From Apostichopus japonicus (taxonomy: Eukaryota > Echinodermata > Holothuroidea > Aspidochirotida > Stichopodidae), in contig NC_092563.1 in NCBI RefSeq assembly GCF_037975245.1, forward strand, positions 4,039,001 to 4,103,000: a DNA stretch of 64,000 nucleotides, read 5' to 3'. Below, piece by piece: positions 55,313 through 64,000 of this stretch. Made by a program: the position numbers and the translations under genes. Positions within the stretch are counted from its first letter, which is position 1; each line of letters begins with the position of its first letter. A model generated the notes under the pieces. The model had not been told where the DNA came from. It saw nothing but the letters and a program-made list of their open reading frames with translations, and searched no databases.

Positions 55313-56046
55313 CTGATCACTTTGCAATGTGATACTGGATAAATTTATTCTTTGCAAGTCTGTATTATACAAAAACTCTGACAATTAAAAAACTAAAACC
55401 TATAAACTTTTGTGATGAAAACTACAGTATCTCTGAATGAAAGCCCGACTTCAGTTATTTACATAGCAAATGCTGATAATATTCCTGTACAATGAGTATA
55501 ATTGCGCAATGTCAAGAATTAATTTGCCAAATCCGACAGATACAGAAAATTGGATCCATTCTGCATCAATCCATTCTGTGAATTCAAACTAATAAAACAT
55601 TTCAGGCTTTGCATGATTAAATACAGATTTATCATAAATTACTAGTATATAAATTTTACAATCAGCAAAAATCGATAAATTTCTCTCAATACAAAAGTTT
55701 TGTGCTATCAAATTTTATGACTTCCTGGGATTTTATATATATTTTGAAAATGGATGCATCATAATATGAAAACACTAACATTGGTTGTATTAGATTGATA
55801 CCCTCGGGGATGAAAGTTGGAGCGATAGCCAAATCCAAGGTAATCGCTAAAAAATTGGTTTGGAAAATAAATTACCTGCGAACTATTCTTTTAGTCGCTT
55901 CGCAGCCCAACTGATCCATACTACTTAAAACATATCAACGATCAAGTTCTTTAATTCCGACCTAAAATGGAATTAGTTAAATCAAGCCAAGCAGATACAT
56001 TTGGTGGTTGTTGTATTGGGATTAGGGCATTGGTGGAAACCTCCAT
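55313..56046. other. No recognised feature
   Basis: AT-rich sequence between the repeat unit and the nested transposon. No ORF with a recognisable domain was seen. Confidence 0.4.
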
Positions 56047-57377
56047 CAGGGGCGTATCCAGGATTTTCCAATAGGGGGGGCGCCAGGCATGAATGATCGC
56101 CGTCCTGGGGGATGGGTCTAAGGGGAAGGGGTGTACAATTTTTGCTTTCAAAGAAGGGCTGAAATGCAAGATGGTGTCATATGCATGGGCAGCGATCCGT
56201 ACTTCCGAGTGGGGGGGGGGATATGACCTTGTTGACTATCTAAGCGTAGCGCCACCATGAGTTGGCGCGAAGCGTACAAGAAAATTTTGGGATTAACAAA
56301 CCCTCTAGATGGCCGGAAATGGCACTTCCCGAGGTTTTCAAGCGGCATATACCCAACTTTAAAATAGGGATGTCATGTGCGAAATATCTCATAATCAGGA
56401 TCCAAAATACTTTTTTTTTTAATTTCGGGTGTTATTTTGGGAAAATTGCCCCTGTCAATCTTGTTTCAGGCGCAACGTTAGAATGTTCGAGAGCTCTGTT
56501 ATATTATTCGATGAAGAAAATGGCCTCATGCAGGCTATTATAGGCCTATACACATGCAATACACAATTACACATAGTTACATTCCTAGGTACAGATTGCT
56601 AGGGCATCCAGGTGAAACGTGTATTAAGCATTACCCTGGTTACATGAGATTCTCAGCTGTTCGAGGGAACATGTACGTGTTTAGGCCTACTATAGGGCCT
56701 ATATGAATACTATGAGGGTGCATATATGTATTATATCAATACCGTGGGCGCAATAATACATTTTGTTGTAATAGGGCCAATGAAGCCTACAGTCAACTAT
56801 TTTTGCTTTATAAAGACGCTTTATTTGAAAAGATTGCACTGCGTTTATGGTAGGCGAGAAATGAAGCTAAAAAAGAGCCGTACATTAACGAAGATGCATA
56901 AATGTAGGCATGAAAATATTCTTATCCCTGGCATTTGGTGGGGGGGGGGGGATATGGTGCATTACATCCCCTCCACCCATTTTCATGGGGGGATATATCC
57001 CCCCTCCACCCAGGATCGCCGCCCATGGCCATATGTGATCCATTTTTCGACCTTAATAATAAGCAACATTTCCAGTAAATATGGACACAAAATGCACAAT
57101 TTAGTATGGCTGGCATGTCATTTAGTGTTTATAGTGATAATACAAACACAATTACCATCTATGTTTCTAAAACTATTATGCCGCCGAACTTCGCCAGAAC
57201 CTTTTTTTGGCAAACAAAAAATAAAGCATACGGGAGGGGGGGGGTTGAGCGATCACCGACATCTCACATAAAGGTCGTCATCAATTTTTTTTTTTTTTTT
57301 TTTTCGCTAAACTTTTTTTTTTGGTGACGGCCAATAGGGGGGCGCGCGCCTGTTGCGCCCCCCTGGATACGCCCCTG
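56047..57377. mobile_element. hAT-like element with exact 16-bp TIRs, interrupted by a nested MITE
   Basis: The left end CAGGGGCGTATCCAGG (56047-56062) and right end CCTGGATACGCCCCTG (57362-57377) are perfect inverted repeats. TCCAT is directly repeated outside both ends (56042-56046 and 57378-57382), a 5-bp target-site duplication. Subtracting the inner MITE and one TSD leaves an element of about 480 bp without transposase coding. The CAGGGGCG start is typical of hAT-like families. Related ends occur at 1502-1517 and 3359-3662. Confidence 0.85.
56184..57027. mobile_element. MITE copy 2 (844 bp), nested in the hAT-like element
   Basis: It starts CATGGGCAGCGATCC and ends GGATCGCCGCCCATG (one mismatch between the ends). 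The flanks are GTCATATG (56176-56183) and GCCATATG (57028-57035), an 8-bp TSD with one C/T mismatch. The body is near-identical to copy 1 at 335-1096, with additional segments near 56210 and 56745, so this is the longer copy. The internal ORFs (for example 56726-57271) resemble no transposase. Confidence 0.88.
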
Positions 57378-60300
57378 TCCATGCAAAAATGTTGTTTAAA
57401 ATCAACAGCTGATGCCATGCTGTATATGCTTTTTCACAGGGCTGGAAAACCTTGCGAACCTGCCGAACCAGGTTCGCGGGAAATCCGCGATGCTCGCGGG
57501 AAATCCAGCTTGGCTGGAGAAAAAAAAATCGGGAAAAAAAAACGGGACGAACCTTAAAAAAAACACGAAGGAACAAAAAAGTACATCTGTAAAACAATAA
57601 GGAAAATTTCAGAAGAAAAGTTTCAGAAACAAAAGAAAAATGTCCAGAGAGCGTGCTCGCAATTTTAGTCACAATAGCCTATAACGAGTAATGATGTGTC
57701 CCCAACCCACTCACAAAGGGAAACGTCACACGGACACACACGGCCCAGCGCGAGAAGGTTGCTGTAATAAATCAGTCTCGCGGGAAATGTTTTTGAACAA
57801 TATTGCCATTCCACATTTGTTATACTTATATTGTATGTTAGTTAGTAAACGTTTTCTTTCGTATGAATTTGACTTCAATTCAGTGTTCCCTCTAAGGTGC
57901 AGGATTCCCTTCAACTGACTCAGTAATCCCGCAAAGAAAACATTTGTCTGCTGGAAATCCCCGCATCGTTTTCTTGCATTCGCGATAAGTTTATACTCAA
58001 TGCACATCGTATTCACTTGACTGTAAAAAAACTCCGAAAATCAGTAGAGAAATTACCAATTGTGTACGAAAAGTAAGTTGGTACACCTCTCAAATTTTAC
58101 GAAAGATCCAGCAAAACACTTTCGAAAAATTCACGCGAAACTGGCATATCATGCTAAATGCAACTAACGTCATGTAAACAAGGCTCTAGTACACCCATTT
58201 ATGAATAAACCGTAAGACCACATCTGGTGTTAAGCGGGGGGAAAAGAAAGTATTTTCTTGAATTTCAAAAAATACGGAAAAAAATAATATCCTACCATAG
58301 TTAAGTGCATAGCAAATAGCCTAACCACCTCGTCGGTTATGGATCTCACGTAACTACAAAAACACAACTAATTGTATTTTGCGAACTTGAAATTTTCTAC
58401 AAGAACATGGAAATAATATTAAGCATTTAGTTAATCATGCCAAGTGGCCTAAAACATATTTTATGACAAGGTTTTACTTTCATAAAGATGGCCATAGCTA
58501 GTGTGGCCTCGATGTGCTGCGTGTATCATGGGGAATACTCCATGAAACGTTTCTTGGAAACGTGCCAAAAATGTTAACAAACAGGTGTAAGACGGGCGCG
58601 CAGTTGTTTGGTAAGGTACAGTACCTGGGAAAATTCGCAGCACATGTACAGTAAGTAGCCTACCGTAGTATATAAGTAGGGACCGTACTGCAGTTGTAAA
58701 CTGATGTACGTATAGTGTGCGCTATTCATTGTTAGGCAGTCTATAAACGGGGCTTTGCCGAACGTTGTTTGTTTCATAATATCGGAAGTTCTGTAAGTTA
58801 AACTTTTTAAAGATTGTAAGGCAGATTAAGTCTTTTTTCATTTTATAACATTATATAGCTACTCTAACTTGTCATTTTCAAATTTTCATCAGCTTCGTGA
58901 CAATTTAAATTCAAAAAGTTGTCAGTATTTTGCATCCTCAACTGCGAGTTTTTTTATCGCCAGACACGCAAAAATACCAAAATTTTCCGGGGTCTTTTCC
59001 CCTCAACCCCACAAGGGGTTCCACCCCTTGACCCTACCAGGCCCCTTGGGCGGGCCCCTGGACCCCACGCCTTTCTGCTCGCACGCTACGCATGCTCGGC
59101 GTGTTCGCTGTGCGAACACCGGCGGGAAATCGGAAGTGTGTTCGCGGGAAATTGAACAAGGTTTTCCAACACTGCTTTTTCATTCCTTTATTAAACCTCT
59201 TGCAAGAAATTTTGTCCAAAGAAAAAAAAATGTCACTATTTATCAAAATAGTCATTTTTCTCATGCAGCTGCTGTTCTTGCAGATCAGGATGTCGTACCT
59301 GATAGGGAAACTTCCATACACCTTGGGTCTTATCGAACCCTGCAGGGTTCCCCTCCGAATATCCAAGGAATCTATTCATACATCATCTACCTGTCAAACT
59401 GACAAAAAAAACTTTCTTGCCTAAGTGATATCAAGACTCTAGATCACAGAGAAAAAAGATATTCAAAATATCTAGCAGGCCTTGTTGGAGGACCCTCTCC
59501 TCTTAAAGTCTGACAACCAGGCTCAATTTAATAAAGACACATGTGACCAAACATGCAGTACTTTACATGTTAAAATTCATCTAAATGACATGTATTTTTA
59601 CTCCAAGAAATGTGAAGAGTCTGACTTGGGATATGAGAAAGCGTTGGAACAAACCAACATGAAAATAGGGTGTAGACAGGGGCATCTTTTTACAGAAAAC
59701 TGACACCAGAGGATTATATTTCAAAGTGACAAAGAAAGAAACAGAAAACTGATAGGCCAAAGGACGGTGAGATGATAGACTGACCGACAAGACATAGGTG
59801 GGGGGGGGGGTGGGGGGAGAGGGGAAGGGTGTAGGGAGGTATGAGGAGGAGATGCATGGGCATAGATGCAATATTTTACATGTTTTATTTGCATCCCATT
59901 CTGCAGTTGGTGCTAAATTTATCGTTTAGGCTAACACATCATACATTTGCGTGACAGAGCCCTGTCACTTGTATAAACATATGACTACTAATAGTGTTTT
60001 CTCTTGTACTGTTTCATAATTGATTGCATCAGGGGACAAAAGTGAGAAAACAAACAATTCCTTGTGAATATATTAATATTATGGTGATATGTACTGTATA
60101 TTGATTTTATTCAACTGCTGTATGTCCTTTCTGTTCATAGAGAGAGAGTTTTCATAAGGCAGATTTCACAATCAGATGGTCCAAAAGCTCCCACAGTATT
60201 AAACAAGAGCATCAATGATGCAGTATCTCAATACTGGAAGTTTTAATTTTTATTCCTAATTTCAAATCTTTGCTCTGTCTCTACAATTATCAATATCAAT

Positions 60301-60990
60301 CATGGTACAACAAATATATAACTTGCATTTTTGCCACGAATAGTCTCTGCAGGTTACACTTTATCCTGCTAGTCTTGCCTTTAGCGCTCATTGCCTGTTA
60401 GTCGAAAGAACGACGTTGCAAGGTTTAGTAATGTCATAGAATATTTAAGAACTTGTTTTTTATGTGGTATCCTTCATCTTAGGTCAGTCTCAGTTGGACT
60501 TTTTGGTCATATAGTTTGATGTCAATGACAACAGCCAAATTAGAAGAGGCGAACAACTCGACCATATTCTTGATGCCTGCCTTGAGAGCTAGGCCTATTG
60601 ACCTACTGTATGTTACTGTAGACTGTAGTGGTGAATACCATCAAAACTGTGTCCACTTCTAGATATCAAAACAACCCACGTTTTTCCATCTCAATTTTTC
60701 GGACATGAAGATTTCATGGATTTATGACTTGGAAAAAATAATGTAAAAGAAGATTACAAGTTTTTATATGCAAGTGATGGGTGGCCTCCTCTTCCCCTAA
60801 CAGCCACCTCAGTTCCTCTCCATTTTGTTATTTTATTTTAATTCTTTGTACATTTGATGTCAAACATTACAGGTTCAAAAGAAAGCTAAACATACTTCTT
60901 ATAACCTTATACATCTTATATCCTTATAAATAAAACATAACCTTATACAATTTTTATAGTCTTATCAAAGTTGTGATGCTATGGCCGGCT
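57378..60990. other. Gene-free interval with GCGGGAAA motifs and a G-rich tract
   Basis: No gene is recognised. Five GCGGGAAA octamers lie between 57476 and 59151. A G-rich tract is at 59801-59838. A possible lone exon follows a good acceptor at about 60139 but has no identified partner. Confidence 0.4.
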
Positions 60991-61005
60991 CCTCTTTTAT
61001 ACGTA

Positions 61006-61290
61006 CCCATCAAACAAACTTACCCTGGTCCTTCCTAGGAAAAGCTGTCTGAACACCAGTACAATGCTAATGTGGCTACCACTGAAAGCCTAATAGGCCT
61101 AGGGGCTTAGCCTAGGCCTACATGCACTAGGCCTACAGTAAGTAGCCTTCAGAAATACAAGAATGTGTATACGTAATTATACAAAATACATGAAGGGCAA
61201 TCAAACAAACTTATCATGGCCCTTGCTCTGAAAAGCTACCTGAACACCAGTACTATCCTTAAATGGATGTTACAAAACGAAGGCCTCATA
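61006..61290. repeat. Imperfect direct repeat, ~90 bp at ~190-bp period
   Basis: 'caatcaaacaaacttatcat', 'ggcccttgctctgaaaagct' and 'tgaacaccagtactat' (from about 61199) repeat the segment from about 61008 ('catcaaacaaacttaccct', 'aaaagctgtctgaacaccag'). Confidence 0.7.
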
Positions 61291-62340
61291 TAAATTAAAT
61301 GCACTACGTAGAATCAGGGAGTTATAACAACTCCCTGGTAGAATTCAGCAGTACAGAATGTAATTAGCATGCAATACACTAACACCTCGCGTACCTAACT
61401 ACAGAACAGAAAATTGTTCGCGAGGGTAGCCATTTTCGTATATCTAACATGTAGCTGTTATGAGTCATAGCCAATCTGCTACAAAACAGACTTGGGGGCG
61501 GGGCTTACTCATCAAAAACGGACCTTTTTACTAAAAGTAGGGGCGGCAGCTCAGTGTTGTTTTAAGAAAGAAAAATCATTTAAACATCAAATAAAGCAAA
61601 TAAAAGCCATTAAATGTCATATACAGGTAGTAAAATTCTTATTAATACCTACCTGTAAACAACAAATGAAAGTTGAAAATTTTAATAAAATATATAATAC
61701 ATAGGACCCTATCTTAGACGATACCACTGTTGAAAGACAGTTCTATTCTATTCTCTTTCATAAAACATAAGTTTTGGAGTGTGTGCAAAACAGGTCTGTC
61801 AAAGTGTGTTTTCAGTCCAAATTGGCCCGATTTGGACATAAATCGGTGAAAAAGTCACAGAATGAGATACAATTCTGGAATAAAAAATAGTAACTTTTGT
61901 TGGTCTATATGATATATTCTTGCTCTGGAAATTCCAGAGAAAAAGAACTTTGTTTGAAGACGCTGAAAAATTTTTAAGAGAAGAGAAAGTCCCACTTACA
62001 CTTACTGTTACAATATCTCTATACATGTAATGTATTGAGATAAAAAATTAAGTTTGTTTCAAGTTATGTAATACACATGTTTTTTATTCTTTGACATCTC
62101 AGTGAAGTGAAAATGGAATGTAGAAGATAAAATATGGTGTAAATTTTGGAAAATATACTATTTTAAATTGCATAGTCACACAAAGTCACAATCCAATCGA
62201 ATCTCACCCTTCCCTCTTTTTATTCCCCAGGAGATACAAGGAAAGGCCTAGTCCCATAATTCTTCAGTTATGGAATGCACCAATGTTGCAGACTATAACT
62301 AGTATAAAAGATATTATTTAAAAAATCTAAATTTAATTTT

Positions 62341-63200
62341 AGCTTGTTACAATCAACATGGATGTGATTGGACGGACATTTATGGTAAAATATCAATTAG
62401 TAGTTCACTTAAAAAATTAATAAAAAGAGAAAAGAATTTGATTTTGTTGCAATGTGTTAAGGACATTGACTTTATAACAAATAAACACAATAACTGTCTT
62501 CAAATTGCATAATTAGCTTAACAATACAAAAAGTTTGTTCAATTTCACACATAACCATTGGACGGACACCACAGTTATGTGTGAATTTCACACATAACCA
62601 TTGGACGGACACAGAGTTACAGTATGTGTAAATATTACGCACAACCATTGGATGGAAGCATTATTTTGAAAACATTCAGAATGGTTATGCAAACTGATTG
62701 ATTCAGTTTCATCTATTTCTAATTTTTATGTCTATTTAACTTACAGATATATGTTGCAAGAGTAGAACAGCAAGTGTATGGATAAATTCACACACTCGAA
62801 CTGAGTCAGTGGTGTCTGACTGTCACTACAAATATTGCAATGAATTCAACAGCGAAAATATAATATAAAGTTAGCAGGCATATTGAATTCACCTTTAATT
62901 ACTGCATTTAATTGACTGAATTGATGTTATAGAATTGTATAATTGATTTTTAACTTGTAACATCCGACATGGACGGATATTTATGGTAAATTATCAGGTA
63001 AAAGTTCACTTAATAACATACTAAGAAGAGAATAGAATTTGATTTGTGTTAAGAGATGTTAAGAACATTGCTAAATAACAAGTAAACACAAACACTGCCT
63101 TTAAATTGCATATGTACAGTAGCTTGACAATACGAAACACTTTGTTTAATTTCACACATAACCATTGGACGGACACAGAGTTATGTGTGAATTTCACTAA
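62341..63200. repeat. Two ~270-bp units, 610 bp apart, ending in a hairpin motif
   Basis: Unit 1 (about 62341-62630) and unit 2 (about 62950-63200) share 'ggacggacatttatggtaaa'-like starts, a middle 'aaattgcata', and an end with 'ttcacacataaccattggac' and 'ggacac'. The end motif is followed by 'gttatgtgtgaa', the reverse complement of 'ttcacacataac', so each end can fold. In unit 1 the end motif is itself repeated three times (62548, 62586, 62636). Confidence 0.8.
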
Positions 63201-63289
63201 CTTATGGAGTTATATTGGTTTAAATGTGTATACTAGTATACCCATTCACAGGGAAGTTTTTAAGAAAGCCTTACATTAACAAGAAAATT

Positions 63290-64000
63290 AATTGCCAGGC
63301 CATGCCCCTCATAAATGTGCATGACATTAATTGCATCACACATCAGCATGTGTAGCTACAGTAGGCTACCTACCAATATCACCATATCAAGTTTCTTTGG
63401 AGAAATTCAACCTTTTGATTGCCAAGTTATTGCAGTATAAAGATTTTTACCCTTTGACCTCATTAAATTACTATGATGTATGTAATAAAATTAATAGTAT
63501 TTATCTATAGGCCACCAAACCACTATGTATGGTAATAATCAATAGCTCCCTTGTCAAGTTATGGTGCATACAAACTTATGTTACATAAATTAAGCCCTCC
63601 TCCTCATCAATATGCATGAGGTAAAATTCACATCAGCAAGTTGGGCTACCTACCAATCTAACCATACCAAGTTTGAAAAAATCTGACATGTGCTTGAGAA
63701 GTCATCGCAATTTGATGTTTGACCCTCTGACCTCATTAACATTCATGAATGAGCACCAAATTCAATCCGGTTAAACATCTTATGATGGGCCACCCACTAG
63801 CCAAACTGACCAAGTATGCTATTGATCAATCATTCCCTTGTCGAGTTATAGTTTATACAAACCAAAAAACTAAGTCCCGCCTCTCTATTAATATGCATGA
63901 TATCAATAACAACATGCATCAGCATGTATAAATGGTCTACCAATATCACCACACCAAATTTGAAGGAATTCAGACTTGTAGTTGCCAAGTAATTGCAATT
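63290..64000. repeat. Long-period repeat, three units of ~280-290 bp, running off the window
   Basis: 'ctaccaatatcaccatatca' and variants occur at about 63370, 63651 and 63938, each followed by 'aagtttgaa..aattc' and 'agttattgcaatt', then 'tttgacctcatta', and each preceded by 'atgcatga' and 'catcagca'. The wording resembles common non-coding repeats of marine invertebrates. Confidence 0.7.

Noticed and set aside
56726-57271. 181-codon plus-strand ORF
   Set aside because: It runs through the right part of MITE copy 2 into the outer hAT-like element. It has no domain; the openness is a by-product of composition.
57378-59424. Overlapping ORFs with Pro/Gly-rich segments (for example 58869-59402)
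   Set aside because: They arise from GC-rich repeat debris read in several frames; no domain and no splice-consistent partner.

Overview
This is a gene-sparse, AT-rich animal nuclear window with small exons, long introns, GT/AG splice sites, simple-sequence tracts and many short DNA-transposon remnants. All recognisable proteins are animal proteins that resemble their vertebrate counterparts. Together with frequent TAGGCCTA-type palindromes and the repeat style, this suggests a marine invertebrate deuterostome. An echinoderm (possibly a sea cucumber) is my best guess, but that is inference. Family names come from remembered conserved motifs; no database was searched.

Layout: (1) 1-5.3 kb holds the last six coding exons of a plus-strand SLC7 light-chain transporter (xCT/SLC7A11-like). 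Its introns carry a MITE, a hAT-like MITE and a duplicated splice-acceptor region, and an RT-element tail fragment lies at the window edge. (2) 7.3-9.0 kb is an intact single-exon POMGNT2 (GT61 O-mannosyl-glycan GlcNAc transferase) on the minus strand. (3) 10.4-16.2 kb is a complete seven-exon DECR1 (mitochondrial 2,4-dienoyl-CoA reductase) on the plus strand, head-to-head with POMGNT2. (4) 18.8-27.5 kb is a complete ten-exon NGDN (neuroguidin) on the minus strand, tail-to-tail with DECR1. (5) 27.5-43.4 kb has no recognised gene. It holds tandem repeats, (TA)n tracts and one unassigned candidate terminal exon. (6) 43.4-44.3 kb is the coding exon of a TMEM45-family membrane protein on the minus strand. 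(7) 44.3-64 kb has no recognised gene but much structure: a 50-bp minisatellite, a cluster of CTCF-core-like sites beside a small ORF, a perfect 123-bp inverted repeat with two diverged relatives, a tRNA-derived SINE, a transposon nested in another transposon with readable target-site duplications, and long-period repeats to the window end.

The five genes are not an operon or a pathway. They are housekeeping or metabolic genes in alternating orientations: cystine or amino-acid exchange, dystroglycan glycosylation, unsaturated fatty-acid beta-oxidation, small-subunit ribosome biogenesis or translational control, and an orphan membrane protein. I found no convincing undescribed multi-gene system. 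The most unusual items are the perfect hairpin and its family, the nested transposon pair, and the decoy splice acceptors in the transporter intron.
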